Of a DNA stretch of 64,000 bases, positions 1 through 8,639 are shown one piece after another. The translations under genes and the position numbers were made by a program. Source of the stretch: DASXYG01 sp036502625 (GTDB lineage: Bacteria; Actinomycetota; Actinomycetes; Streptosporangiales; Streptosporangiaceae); contig DASXYG010000106.1 in NCBI GenBank assembly GCA_036502625.1, forward strand, positions 1 to 64,000, in the 5' to 3' direction. Each line of letters starts with the position of its first letter. Position 1 is the stretch's first letter. The notes beneath the pieces are model-generated. The model was not told where the DNA came from, did no database searches, and worked only from the letters and a program-made list of their open reading frames with translations.

Positions 1-2087
1 ACATGTGGGACCGGGGGCAGCGCACCGCCGTACTGGACCCGGCTCGTCCGGGCGGGCTGCGGCGGCTGGACGAACTGGTCGGCCGCGCCGACGTGGTGCT
101 GGCCGGAACGCGGGCGCCCGGCATGTCGTACGGGGACCTGCGCGGGCGCGGGCGGGAGCCGGGGCGGCCGGCGCTGTGGGTGGTGCTGCCGCCGTACCTG
201 CTCGGCACGACGCCGTGGGCGGGCGGGCGCGAGTCGGCCGGGCTGCTGTTCGCCGCGCTCGGCCACGCCTGGAGCCAGGCGTCGTACGCCGACGTGCCCG
301 TCGACTGCGTGTTCCCGCTGGCCCTGCACATGCAGGGGATCTGGGCGGCGGCCGCCGCGGTCGCGGCGCTGGCCGGGCGCGACGCCGGGCGCCGGGTGGC
401 CCCGATGGTCGTCGCCGGCGGCGCGCACGGCGCGCAGCTCGTCTCGCCCGGCGGGTTCGCCGCCGGCCGCGACGACCCGCACGAGCACCGGCCCGGCGGA
501 CCGGGCGGCGCGCTGGCCAACTACCGCTGCTACCGCTGCGCGGACGGCCGCTGGCTGTTCCTCGGCGCGTTCACCGCCGCCTTCATCGACCGCGGGTTCC
601 GCGCCGTCGGCGCCGGCCCGCTGCTGGACGACCCGCGCGTCGGCGGCGACCCGGCCGCCGTACGGCTGCCCGGCAACGTCGAGTGGATCGCCGCCGAGCT
701 GGCGGAGATCTTCCGCACCCGTCCGCGGGACCACTGGCTGGCCGCGCTGGAGGAGGCCGACGTGCCGGTCGCCGCCGTGGGGGAGACGGCCGACTGGCTG
801 GACCACGAGCAGGTCCGCGCCATCGGCCTGCGGTTCGACGGCCGCAACGACGCCGGCCAGGACGTCGTCATGCCCGGCCCGCTGATCGCGCTCTCGCGGA
901 CGCCGGCCGCGGTCACCGGCCCCGCGGCGACCCGCCACACGCCGATCGAGGACCTGGACACCGGATGGGACGTACGGGGACCCGGCGGCTGGGCCACGGC
1001 CGGCGGCGCCGAGCCCCCGCTGGCCGGGCTGCGCGCGCTGAACCTCGGCACGATCATCGCCGGGCCGTACGCCGCGACGCTGCTGGGCGAGCTCGGCGCG
1101 GACGTCGTCAAGGTGGAGCGGCCGCCGTACGGGGACGAGTTCCGCACCGCGCACGGCGGCCGCGGCGGCGCCGGATCCGGGTTCACCGTCTACAACCGCG
1201 ACCACCGCAGCATCCTGCTCGACCTCGCCGGCGACCCCGGCAGGGACGTGTTCGCCCGGCTGGTCCGCGCGTCCGACGTGGTGGTGGACAACTACCGGGC
1301 CGGCGTGGCCGACCGGCTCGGCATCGGCCACGCGTCGCTCGCCGCGATCAACCCGCTGGTGACGAGCGTGTCGATCAACGGGTTCGGCAACGGCGGGCCG
1401 CTCGGGCACCGGCCCGGGTTCGACCCGGTCGTCCAGGCGATGAGCGGCATCATGCGCGCCCAGGGCGGCCCGGACGAGGCGGACAGCCCCGTGTTCCTGA
1501 CCGTGCCGATCAACGACGTGCTCGCCGCCGGGCTCGGCGCGCTCGGCGCCTGCGCCGCCCTGTACGCGCGGCCGCGGCTCGGCGCCGGCCAGCGCGTCGA
1601 GATCTCGCTGTGCGCCTCCTCCTGCCTGCTGCAGTCCGCGCACCTCGTACGGTTCTCCGGCGCGCCGCCGTCGCCCGTCGGCGGCCGCGACTTCCCCGGC
1701 CCCGCGCCGGCCGACCGGCTCCACGCGTGCGCCGACGGCTGGATCCGGCTCGCCGCGCCGGACGGGTTCGCGGCGGCCGAACCGGCGGAGATCGCCGGGA
1801 CGCTGGCGGCGCTGCCGGTCGCCGAGGCCCTGCGCCGCGCGAACGAGGCGGGCATCCCGGCCGTACGGGCCCGGCAGCCGCAGGAGCTCGCCGCCGACCG
1901 CGACCTGATCGACAACGGCCTGCTCGCCGTCACCGAGCGCGACGACGCGGGCGGCGCCGTACGCGTCCGGCCCGGACGCTGGCTCGACATGCCCGGCCTG
2001 CACCAGGACCCGCCCGGCGCGGCCCCCGCGGCGGGCGAGCACGAACGCGCCATCCTCGCCGGGCTCGACGCGCCGCCCGGATCCTGA
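1..2087 (+). CDS. Tandem class III (CaiB/BaiF) CoA-transferase, 5' end outside window
   Basis: The frame is open at the left edge. The first visible residues match the 'NRNKRS-LDL' strand normally found 50-60 residues into this family, so the true start lies upstream. Two CoA-transferase family III halves are fused. The N-terminal half spans visible residues 1-330. The second restarts near residue 340 with the typical N-terminal strand (LRALNLGTIIAGPYAA, then LGADVVKVERP). The family moves CoA between carboxylic acids through an aspartyl-CoA thioester. In the second half the expected Asp is present (D505 in PINDVLAAG). At the matching place in the first half I read Ala (A107 in PLALHMQG), so that half may be non-catalytic. 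Single-domain members are about 400 residues. Two-domain members such as the DMSP enzyme DddD are known, but I cannot name the substrate here. It converges on the thioesterase with only 8 bases between stops. Confidence 0.88.
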   Translation, partial: MWDRGQRTAVLDPARPGGLRRLDELVGRADVVLAGTRAPGMSYGDLRGRGREPGRPALWVVLPPYLLGTTPWAGGRESAGLLFAALGHAWSQASYADVPVDCVFPLALHMQGIWAAAAAVAALAGRDAGRRVAPMVVAGGAHGAQLVSPGGFAAGRDDPHEHRPGGPGGALANYRCYRCADGRWLFLGAFTAAFIDRGFRAVGAGPLLDDPRVGGDPAAVRLPGNVEWIAAELAEIFRTRPRDHWLAALEEADVPVAAVGETADWLDHEQVRAIGLRFDGRNDAGQDVVMPGPLIALSRTPAAVTGPAATRHTPIEDLDTGWDVRGPGGWATAGGAEPPLAGLRALNLGTIIAGPYAATLLGELGADVVKVERPPYGDEFRTAHGGRGGAGSGFTVYNRDHRSILLDLAGDPGRDVFARLVRASDVVVDNYRAGVADRLGIGHASLAAINPLVTSVSINGFGNGGPLGHRPGFDPVVQAMSGIMRAQGGPDEADSPVFLTVPINDVLAAGLGALGACAALYARPRLGAGQRVEISLCASSCLLQSAHLVRFSGAPPSPVGGRDFPGPAPADRLHACADGWIRLAAPDGFAAAEPAEIAGTLAALPVAEALRRANEAGIPAVRARQPQELAADRDLIDNGLLAVTERDDAGGAVRVRPGRWLDMPGLHQDPPGAAPAAGEHERAILAGLDAPPGS

Positions 2088-2095
2088 CCCCGCCG

Positions 2096-2938
2096 CTATC
2101 GGGGGAGGGCGCCGGGCTCCAGCGGCTCCCACTGGCTGCGGGGGTCGACGACCTGGCCGTTGGCCAGCCCCGTCACGCTCGCGAACCCGACCACGCCCCG
2201 CCGGTCCACGACCGCGGCCATCCCCACGGAGACGCCGTCATGCTCCTCGCGCTGCTCGGCGACGAGGCCGACCCCGTCCGCCGCGGGCAGCCGGACCAGG
2301 GACAGCGTGACGTCGGTGTTGATGAACTCGATGCCGTTGTCGCCCCAGTTCGCCACCATGTTGACGAAGTCGGCGGCCATCGCGGCCTGCTGGAACGGGG
2401 TCGGCTGCTCGCCCAGCACCACCGGCACGGGGAAGTGCCAGGTGCGCTTGCGGTCCGCGTTCTGGTGCGCCTGCGGCGACCCCGTCCACCCCACCCCTTC
2501 GCTGTAGTAGACGCGCCGCTCCGTGTCCTCCGGCCGGATCTCCGGCGGCGGGACGCACACCGTGGTCGGCCGCGACCACGTACGGCCGTGGACGGGGGAT
2601 CCGCCGCTGAGGAACTGGGCCGTCGCGCGGGCCACCGGCACACCGTCCTGGGTCATCTCGACGTCCACCAGCGCGAGCCGCCGTCCGCGCCGTACGACGG
2701 TCGCGGAGACCGCCGACGCGCGGAACCCCGCCGGACGGAACAGGTCCAGGGTCCAGCGCGCCGGGCGCAGCCCCGCCGGGTCGTCGAGGGCGCGCTCGGC
2801 CGCGCGGGCGAGCGCGCCGCTGACCGCGGAGCCGCGCAGCATGGTGCCGCCGTTCCAGCCGCTGCGCGCGCTGTCCTGGGGGTGCAGGAGAGCGCCGGCC
2901 GGGCCGTCCTCGACTGCGAATTGGGCGCTGGAGATCAT
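2096..2938 (-). CDS. TesB-like acyl-CoA thioesterase, double hotdog
   Basis: A 280-residue protein with the layout of the TesB-like/YigI double-hotdog family. An N-terminal hotdog (about residues 10-115, with SARSGWNGGTMLRG and the strand 'ALVDVEMTQDGVPVARATAQFL') is followed by a C-terminal hotdog (about 150-275, with 'FVNMVANWGDNGIEFINTDVTLSLVRLP'). The family hydrolyses acyl-CoA thioesters in the cytoplasm. The ATG at 2938 was chosen because the family fold begins right there. The open frame continues upstream only as antisense to the TetR gene. It lies 44 bases downstream of the TetR gene on the same strand, so the two are probably co-transcribed. Together with the CoA-transferase it suggests an acyl-CoA catabolic theme. 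Substrate unknown. Confidence 0.82.
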   Translation of the reverse strand: MISSAQFAVEDGPAGALLHPQDSARSGWNGGTMLRGSAVSGALARAAERALDDPAGLRPARWTLDLFRPAGFRASAVSATVVRRGRRLALVDVEMTQDGVPVARATAQFLSGGSPVHGRTWSRPTTVCVPPPEIRPEDTERRVYYSEGVGWTGSPQAHQNADRKRTWHFPVPVVLGEQPTPFQQAAMAADFVNMVANWGDNGIEFINTDVTLSLVRLPAADGVGLVAEQREEHDGVSVGMAAVVDRRGVVGFASVTGLANGQVVDPRSQWEPLEPGALPR

Positions 2939-2982
2939 CTGTGGTTCCTCACGGCGGGTGGCGGATTGCGGGTGCGGACGGT

Positions 2983-3699
2983 TCACGAGCCGGCGATCAC
3001 CCGGTCGAGCCAATCGGCCAGGAGCCGTCGTTCGGCCTTGGTCAGCGCGTCGAGGCGGGGCGTCATGGCGCGGAACGCGACCGCCGCCGCGGCCGGCCCG
3101 TTCGTCGTGGCGTCCGGCGGGTCGGCGAGGATCTGCCGCAGGACGGCCTCGTACATGCTCTCGGCCAGGTCGGCGTCGCGGTGCTCGGGGGGTGCGGCCA
3201 GCAGCGTCTGGATCGTGCCGATGCCGGCGGCCTGGATGAGGTCGACGGCGCGGCGCTCGCTGACGCGGAGCCGCCCGGACTCGGCGACGCGGTGCACCCG
3301 TGACTCCAGGACGCGCCGGCCCGACCGCGCCGCGGGCGAGCGCCGTACGCGGTCGGGGTCGCTGAACAGACGGAAGAGGGCCGGGTTCGCGACGCCGAAG
3401 TCGACCTGCGTCTGCCACCCGGAGCGCAGGTCGGCGAGCGGGTCGACCTCGTCCGCCGACGCCGACTCGACGATCGCCGCCTTCGTGGAGACGAAGGTCT
3501 CCATCACGTGCTCGGCCACGGCCTCCAGCAGGCCGTCCTTGTCGCCGAAGAGGCGGTAGATCGCCGGGGCCTGGACGCCCGCCGCCTCGGCGACCCCGCG
3601 GGTGGTCACCGCCGCCGGCCCCTGCTCCCGCAGCAGGCGGGCGGCGACGTCGATGATGCGCGCCCGCATGTCGGCGCGGCGGCTCGGCGTCTCGGTCAC
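2983..3699 (-). CDS. TetR-family transcriptional regulator
   Basis: A 238-residue TetR-family repressor. The N-terminal helix-turn-helix is at about residues 10-57 (IIDVAARLLREQGPAAVTTR, GVAEAAGVQAPAIYRLFGDK). The C-terminal ligand domain is long and lacks an obvious named subfamily signature. The GTG at 3699 has no Shine-Dalgarno sequence. Instead, read on the minus strand, a TATCGT hexamer lies exactly 6 bases before it, which fits a leaderless transcript. That hexamer sits inside the inverted repeat ACGATAAC/GTTATCGT (3706-3729), so the gene is likely autorepressed. It is divergent from the NmrA-type reductase and upstream of the thioesterase, the two likely targets. Confidence 0.9.
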   Translation of the reverse strand: MTETPSRRADMRARIIDVAARLLREQGPAAVTTRGVAEAAGVQAPAIYRLFGDKDGLLEAVAEHVMETFVSTKAAIVESASADEVDPLADLRSGWQTQVDFGVANPALFRLFSDPDRVRRSPAARSGRRVLESRVHRVAESGRLRVSERRAVDLIQAAGIGTIQTLLAAPPEHRDADLAESMYEAVLRQILADPPDATTNGPAAAAVAFRAMTPRLDALTKAERRLLADWLDRVIAGS

Positions 3700-3705
3700 G
3701 TACCA

Positions 3706-3770
3706 ACGATAACGCCTCCCTGTTATCGTCGGAGTATCGGCGTTATCATTATTGTCGTATCGCTGATAAC
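3706..3770. promoter_or_regulatory. Divergent operator region with four GATAAC half-sites
   Basis: Perfect 8-base arms ACGATAAC (3706-3713) and GTTATCGT (3722-3729) are separated by 8 bases. A second pair, GTTATCA (3742-3748) and TGATAAC (3764-3770), is separated by 15. All four share the GATAAC core, and the left pair covers the likely -10 of the TetR gene. Position between the regulator and its divergent neighbour is the usual place for a TetR operator. Binding by this TetR is inferred. Confidence 0.65.
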
Positions 3771-3788
3771 TCCACGGGAGGACATCGC

Positions 3789-4661
3789 ATGATCGTCGTC
3801 ACCGGTGCGACCGGCGCGCTCAACGGCGCCACCGTCGACCACCTGCTCGAACGCCGCCCGGCAAGTGAGATCGCGGTCGCGGTGCGCGACACCGCCAAGG
3901 CCCGGCGGTTCGCCGACCGCGGCGTCGAGGTGCGCCAGGGCGACTACGCCGACCCGGCCTCGCTCCCGGCCGCGTTCGCCGGGGCCGACCAGCTCCTGCT
4001 CGTCTCCTCCAACGACCCCGCCGCCGACGCGGTGGAGCTGCACCGCACCGCGATCGAGGCGGCCGTCGCCGCCGGGGTGGGGCGCATCCTCTACACGAGC
4101 CACCAGGGCGCGGCCCCGGACACCCCGTTCGGCCCGGGACGCGACCACGCGGCCACCGAGCGGCTGCTCGCCGGCTCCGGCGTCCCGTGGACCTCCCTGC
4201 GCAACGGCTACTACGCGCACAGCCTCGCCTGGCTGCTCGGGCCCTGGCGGGAGACCGGCCGCATCACCGTGCCGGCCGACGGCCCGGTGTCCTGGACCGC
4301 GCGCGAGGACGCGGCCGAGGCGGCCGCGGCCATCCTCGCCTCGGACGGCGGCTACGACGGGCCGGTCACCCTCACCGCGAACGCCGCGCCCACGTTCACG
4401 GAGATCGCGCCGATCGCGTCCGAGGCCGCCGGGCGCGCGATCCGGCCCGAGGTGGTCTCCGCGGACGCGTGGATCGCCGCCGGTGCCGCCGCCGGCCGGT
4501 CCGCGTCCATGTCCCGGTTCATCCTCGGCATGTACGAGGCCGCGGCCCAGGGCTTCTTCGCCGGCGTCGACCCGCTGCTCGGCACCCTGCTCGGGCGCGA
4601 GCCGCGGACCGTGCGCGACGCGCTCGACGACGCGGCTACCGGTCCAGGTCGTCGAGGCTGA
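3789..4661 (+). CDS. NmrA-like NAD(P)-binding reductase (QorB/SDR atypical type)
   Basis: A 290-residue atypical short-chain dehydrogenase of the NmrA/QorB kind. The nucleotide-binding loop is at the extreme N-terminus (MIVVTGATGALNGATV). The segment RGVEVRQGDYADPASL and the later SSNDP strand are typical of quinone-oxidoreductase-2-like proteins. These bind NADPH and reduce quinones or act as redox sensors. A GGGAGG ribosome site lies 7 bases before the ATG. The gene is divergent from the TetR regulator with the four-half-site operator between, so it is the likely induced target. Its 3' end overlaps the convergent MHS transporter gene by 26 bases. Exact substrate not predictable. Confidence 0.85.
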   Translation: MIVVTGATGALNGATVDHLLERRPASEIAVAVRDTAKARRFADRGVEVRQGDYADPASLPAAFAGADQLLLVSSNDPAADAVELHRTAIEAAVAAGVGRILYTSHQGAAPDTPFGPGRDHAATERLLAGSGVPWTSLRNGYYAHSLAWLLGPWRETGRITVPADGPVSWTAREDAAEAAAAILASDGGYDGPVTLTANAAPTFTEIAPIASEAAGRAIRPEVVSADAWIAAGAAAGRSASMSRFILGMYEAAAQGFFAGVDPLLGTLLGREPRTVRDALDDAATGPGRRG

Positions 4662-5970
4662 CGTCGCGGGTCTCGCGGACGAACAGGAGCGCGACGATCG
4701 CCACGACGGCGTACATGGCGTACGTGATCGGGATGAAGTACCACCTGCGGGTCACCGCGTCGCCGATCAGGCCGGCGAGGATGGACGGCGCGATCATCCC
4801 GCCGAGGACGGCCGACAGGTTGTAGGAGATCCCCGCGCCGGAGTAGCGGAACCTGGTGGGGAACGCCTCCGAGGTGAGGACCGGCGCGAGGCCGTGCAGG
4901 AGGCCCACGCCGAGGAGCATCGTCAGGAACAGGAGCACGGTCGTGAGGACGGTGTTCTTGTCGAGGATGGCCAGCACCAGCGGGTACGACACGAGGGTCG
5001 TCAGCACCACGGCGGCGTACGCGACGCTCTTGCGTTTCAGCAGGTCCGACAGCGGCCCGCTGACGAGGATGCCCAGTGTGTCGCCCACCCGGGCGAGCAG
5101 GATGATGGCCGCGGTCGAGGCCAGCGGAATGCCCGCGGAGCCCATGAACGACAGGATGTACGTGCCGCCGACATAGCCGTCCATCTGCTGGAACGCCGCG
5201 ACCAGGGCGAGCAGGACGATCGGCCGCCAGTGGGTGCGGAACACCGCGAAGGTCGGCATCCGCGCGAGCTGGTCGCGCCGCTTGACCTGGGTGAACAGCG
5301 GGCTGTCGGCCAGTTTGTAGCGCGCGAGCAGCGCCGGGATGACGATGACGAGCGAGAGCAGCATCGCGATGCGCCAGCCCGTGCCGGTGAACGAGCCGCT
5401 GAAGATCAGCAGGACGCCGCTGCCGGTCATCGCGCCCAGCGGAATGCCGAGGTTGGACAGCGAGACCCAGAAGGCGCGGAACCTGCGGGTGGCGCCGAAC
5501 TCGGCGAGCAGTGAGGAGGCGCCGCCGAACTCGCCGCCGAGCCCGATGCCCTGGATGATACGCAGCAGTACGAGGAGGATCGGCGCGGCGAGACCGATGG
5601 AGGCGTAGCCGGGGAGCAGGCCGGTCGCGACGGTGGCCAGCCCGGTGATGAGGATGTTCAGCAGGAACGAGTACTTCCTGCTGATCCGGTCGCCGAAGTG
5701 GCCGAAGATGAACGAGCCGAGCACCCGTGCCGGGAACCCCGCGCCGAACGTGAGGTAGGAGAACACCAGCGCCAGCGTGGGGCTGAGGCCGGGGAAGAAC
5801 ACCTTCGGGAACGTGGTCGCCGCGGCGTAGCCGTAGAGGAAGAAGTCGTAGAACTCGACGAGCACCCCGGCGGTGGCGGAGAACGCCAGGACGCCCATGG
5901 TCCCGCCGCCGACCCGCCGCGCCGGGGGCGCCGCCGTCTCGTCCGTGCCCTTGCCGGTGTCGCCTGCCAT
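4636..5970 (-). CDS. MFS transporter, metabolite:H+ symporter (MHS) family
   Basis: A 444-residue integral membrane protein with about 12 transmembrane helices. Typical MHS features near the N-terminus are 'VEFYDFFLYGYAAATTFPKVFFPG', a loop-2 motif GHFGDRISRKY (about residues 105-115), then 'PGYASIGLAAPILLVLLRIIQGIGLGGEFGG'. MHS members import small organic acids, betaines or ketoglutarate with protons. A GGAGGAG ribosome site lies just before the ATG. It is divergent from the esterase/BVMO operon, with dyad elements between, so it may import the substrate of that pathway. Its stop lies inside the end of the convergent reductase gene. Confidence 0.9.
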   Translation of the reverse strand: MAGDTGKGTDETAAPPARRVGGGTMGVLAFSATAGVLVEFYDFFLYGYAAATTFPKVFFPGLSPTLALVFSYLTFGAGFPARVLGSFIFGHFGDRISRKYSFLLNILITGLATVATGLLPGYASIGLAAPILLVLLRIIQGIGLGGEFGGASSLLAEFGATRRFRAFWVSLSNLGIPLGAMTGSGVLLIFSGSFTGTGWRIAMLLSLVIVIPALLARYKLADSPLFTQVKRRDQLARMPTFAVFRTHWRPIVLLALVAAFQQMDGYVGGTYILSFMGSAGIPLASTAAIILLARVGDTLGILVSGPLSDLLKRKSVAYAAVVLTTLVSYPLVLAILDKNTVLTTVLLFLTMLLGVGLLHGLAPVLTSEAFPTRFRYSGAGISYNLSAVLGGMIAPSILAGLIGDAVTRRWYFIPITYAMYAVVAIVALLFVRETRDVSLDDLDR

Positions 5971-6032
5971 GCCGCTCCTCCGTGACCGGTGGTGCGTCGT
6001 GTGGGGGGTTCAGGTGAGCCGAGCTTCTTGAT

Positions 6033-6056
6033 CGTAAACGGCGGGCGTCGCTTACG
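6033..6056. promoter_or_regulatory. Dyad element between transporter and esterase/BVMO operon
   Basis: CGTAAACG (6033-6040) and CGCTTACG (6049-6056) form an inverted repeat matching at 7 of 8 positions, with an 8-base spacer. It lies near the middle of the divergent interval, so one bound regulator could control both directions. No regulator gene is adjacent. Confidence 0.45.
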
Positions 6057-6086
6057 GCTACCCGTCGACCACGTAGCGGACGGGCC

Positions 6087-6123
6087 TTGCCGGGAGTGAT
6101 TTTCTAGAATAGCTTTCTGAAAA
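6087..6123 (+). promoter_or_regulatory. Promoter of esterase/BVMO operon with AT-rich element
   Basis: TTGCCG (6087-6092) and TAGCTT (6110-6115) are spaced by exactly 17 bases, a good match to a group-1 sigma promoter. The -10 is embedded in an unusually AT-rich stretch in which two short palindromic units, TTTTCTAGAAT (6100-6110) and TTTCTGAAAA (6114-6123), are separated by AGC. This resembles an operator. Transcription would start near 6122, with a ribosome site GAAGGAAGG (6133-6141) before the ATG at 6148. Confidence 0.55.
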
Positions 6124-6147
6124 ATGCATCGGCGAAGGAAGGCATCG

Positions 6148-7122
6148 ATGCCGCTAGACCCGCTGCTGCAGGTCATGCTCGAACGCAATGCCGCCGCGGC
6201 CCCGGCCGATCCCGCGGAGCGGCTCGTGCCGGAGGTGCTGCGCGCCGGCTACCGCGCCGGGGTCTTGGCCGCGCTCGGCCCGGACTACCGGCCGCTCAAG
6301 CTGGCCGAGGTGCGCGACGACCGGATGTCGGGCGTGCCCGTCCGCGTCTACCGCCCCGCGTACGGCGGGGACGCGCCGCTGCCGGTGGTCGCGTTCGCGC
6401 ACGCCGGCGGGTGGGTCATCGGCGACCTGGAGACCCACGACGAGGTGTGCCGCCACCTGGCCGCCGCGCTGCCGGGCGTCGTGGTCGCCGTCGACTACCG
6501 GCTGGCGCCCGAGCACGTCTATCCGGCCGCGATCGACGACTACTGGGCGGTCATCCGCTGGTTGTCCGGGCACGCCGCCGAGCTGGGCGGCGACCCCGGG
6601 CGGCTGGTCGTCGCGGGGGACAGCGCCGGCGGGAACATGGCGCTGGCCGCCGCGCTGCGGGCGCGCGACGCGGGCGGCCCGCGCATCGCCGCCCAGGCCG
6701 CGGCGTACCCGGCGACCGACCTGACGTTCGCGTACGGCGGCGCGCCCGGCCGCACGTACGAGAAGTACGGCGAGGGCTACGGGCTGACGACGGAGACCAT
6801 GCGGTGGTTCGCCGACTCCTACGTGCCCGACCCCGCCGACCGCGCCGCGCCCGACGTGTCGCCGCTGCTCGCCGCGGACCTCTCCGGGCTGCCGCCGGCC
6901 GTCATCGCGACGGCGGAGTACGACCTGCTGTGCGACGAGGGCGACCGCTACGCCGAGCGCCTGCGGGAGGCCGGCGTCCCGGTCAGCCATCTTCCGTGCG
7001 CGGGCCTCGTCCACGGCTTCCTGTACTACCCGGAGGTCGCGCCCGCCTGCGCGAGCGCGCGGGACGCCTTCGCCGACGCCATCCGTTCAGCCGTCCGCTA
7101 CGGGGAGGAACTCCAGCCGTGA
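6148..7122 (+). CDS. Alpha/beta hydrolase, hormone-sensitive-lipase type esterase
   Basis: A 324-residue HSL-family carboxylesterase. Nucleophile S159 lies in GDSAGG, acid D259 in EYDLLCDEGD and H289 in LVHGF. The oxyanion-hole motif reads HAGGW (residues 85-89), where the family normally has HGGG. 'DYRLAPEHVYPAAIDDYWAV' is the typical HSL core. The ATG at 6148 follows GAAGGAAGG at good distance. An in-frame ATG at 6124 has no ribosome site and sits in the promoter region. The stop overlaps the GTG of the next gene (GTGA), so the two are translationally coupled. Its likely task is hydrolysing the ester made by that monooxygenase. Confidence 0.92.
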   Translation: MPLDPLLQVMLERNAAAAPADPAERLVPEVLRAGYRAGVLAALGPDYRPLKLAEVRDDRMSGVPVRVYRPAYGGDAPLPVVAFAHAGGWVIGDLETHDEVCRHLAAALPGVVVAVDYRLAPEHVYPAAIDDYWAVIRWLSGHAAELGGDPGRLVVAGDSAGGNMALAAALRARDAGGPRIAAQAAAYPATDLTFAYGGAPGRTYEKYGEGYGLTTETMRWFADSYVPDPADRAAPDVSPLLAADLSGLPPAVIATAEYDLLCDEGDRYAERLREAGVPVSHLPCAGLVHGFLYYPEVAPACASARDAFADAIRSAVRYGEELQP

Positions 7123-8639
7123 CAACCGTTGAGGAAACCGCACCCGGCGAGGCCACGGACCGCGGCCGGCACGTGGAGCACGTCGACGTGCTCGTCGTGG
7201 GCGCCGGCATCTCCGGGATCGGGGTCGCCTATCACGTGTCCCACCGCTTCCCCGGCAAGACCTTCACCGTGCTGGAGGCGGGGGAGACCTTCGGCGGCAC
7301 GTGGACGGTCAACCGGTACCCCGGGGTCCGGTCGGACAGCGACATGTACACCTTCGGGTACAGCTTCAAGCCCTGGGTGAAGGACGAGCTCGCCACCGCC
7401 GAGCAGATCATCTCCTATCTCGACGAGGTGATCGAGGAGAACGACCTCGGACGGTTCATCCGCTACCGGCACCGTGTCACGTCCGCGAACTGGTCCTCCG
7501 CCGAGGGCCACTGGGCGGTCGAGGTGACGCGCCTGGACACCGGCGAGCGGCTCCACTACACGGCCGACTTCCTGTGGATGTGCCAGGGCTACTACCGCCA
7601 GGACGAGGGGTACACGCCCGAGTGGCCGGGCACGGAGCGGTTCGGCGGACGGATCGTGCACCCGCTGACCTGGCCGGAGGACCTCGACTACGCCGGGAAG
7701 CGCGTGCTGGTCATCGGTTCGGGCGCCACGGCGGCGACCCTGGTGCCCGCCCTGGCGGAGACCGGCGCCGGACACGTGACCATGCTCCAGCGCTCGCCCA
7801 GCTACTACTTCATCACCCCGCGGACGAACGAGGTCGCCGAGATGCTGCGCTCGGTCGACACGCCGCCGGAGTGGACGCACGAGATCGTCCGGCGGCTGAT
7901 CTTCAAGCGGTCGCGCGAGATGACCGAGCAGCGGGAGAAGGCGCCGGAGGAGATCCGGCTGTGGAGCATCGACCAGGTGCGCGCCGCGCTGCCCGAGGGC
8001 TTCGACGTCGACCGGCACTTCACGCCGGCCTACCCGCTGTGGAAGCAGCGCGTGTGCCGGGTCCCCGACGCCGACCTGTTCACGGCGATCAGCGAGGGCA
8101 AGGCGAGCGTCGCGACCGACACCATCGACACGTTCACCGAGACCGGGGTCCGGCTGAGCTCGGGCGAGACCATCGACGCCGACATCATCGTCACCGCGAC
8201 CGGCTTCCATTTCAGCGTGATGGGCGACCTGCCGTTCTCCGTCGACGGCGAGCCGGTCGACTGGTCGCGCACGGTGACGTACCACGGCATCATGTTCACC
8301 GGGGTCCCCAACCTCGCGTACATCTTCGGCTACTTCCGCGCGAGCTGGACCCTGCGCGTCGACCTCATCACCGACCTCGTGTGCCGCCTGTTCGAGCACA
8401 TGGACAAGACGGGCGCGACCACGGTCGTCCCGAGGCTGCGCGACGACGAGGCCGGCATGCCGCTGCGGCCGTGGACCGACCCGGACGACTTCAACCCCGG
8501 CTACCTGATGCGCAGCATCGACAGGGTCCCGCGCCAGGGCGACCGCCTCCCGTGGCGCGGCACCGACCTCGGCTTCCTCACGGAGACCGAGATCCTCCCC
8601 GCCGCGGACTTCGAGGACGGAACGCTCGACTTCACCTGA
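7119..8639 (+). CDS. Flavin-dependent Baeyer-Villiger monooxygenase
   Basis: A 506-residue flavoprotein monooxygenase. The FAD-binding GxGxxG is at residues 28-33 (GAGISG). The BVMO fingerprint FxGxxxHxxxWP is complete (F175 to P186, FGGRIVHPLTWP). The NADPH-binding GSG motif follows near residues 200-205. The family inserts one oxygen from O2 into ketones to give esters or lactones. The GTG start at 7119 overlaps the esterase stop and follows GGGGAGGA at 7102-7109. The N-terminal 20 residues precede the Rossmann fold and are variable. With the upstream esterase it forms a two-step ketone degradation module. Substrate range unknown. Confidence 0.92.
   Translation: MTTVEETAPGEATDRGRHVEHVDVLVVGAGISGIGVAYHVSHRFPGKTFTVLEAGETFGGTWTVNRYPGVRSDSDMYTFGYSFKPWVKDELATAEQIISYLDEVIEENDLGRFIRYRHRVTSANWSSAEGHWAVEVTRLDTGERLHYTADFLWMCQGYYRQDEGYTPEWPGTERFGGRIVHPLTWPEDLDYAGKRVLVIGSGATAATLVPALAETGAGHVTMLQRSPSYYFITPRTNEVAEMLRSVDTPPEWTHEIVRRLIFKRSREMTEQREKAPEEIRLWSIDQVRAALPEGFDVDRHFTPAYPLWKQRVCRVPDADLFTAISEGKASVATDTIDTFTETGVRLSSGETIDADIIVTATGFHFSVMGDLPFSVDGEPVDWSRTVTYHGIMFTGVPNLAYIFGYFRASWTLRVDLITDLVCRLFEHMDKTGATTVVPRLRDDEAGMPLRPWTDPDDFNPGYLMRSIDRVPRQGDRLPWRGTDLGFLTETEILPAADFEDGTLDFT

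Noticed and set aside
5..3559. Open frame of about 1,180 codons across CoA-transferase, thioesterase and TetR genes
   Set aside because: Arg/Ala-rich shadow crossing genes on both strands; no recognisable protein.
6124..6147. ATG at 6124 as esterase start
   Set aside because: It sits at the end of the AT-rich promoter element, at the expected transcription start, and has no ribosome site; 6148 has a strong one.
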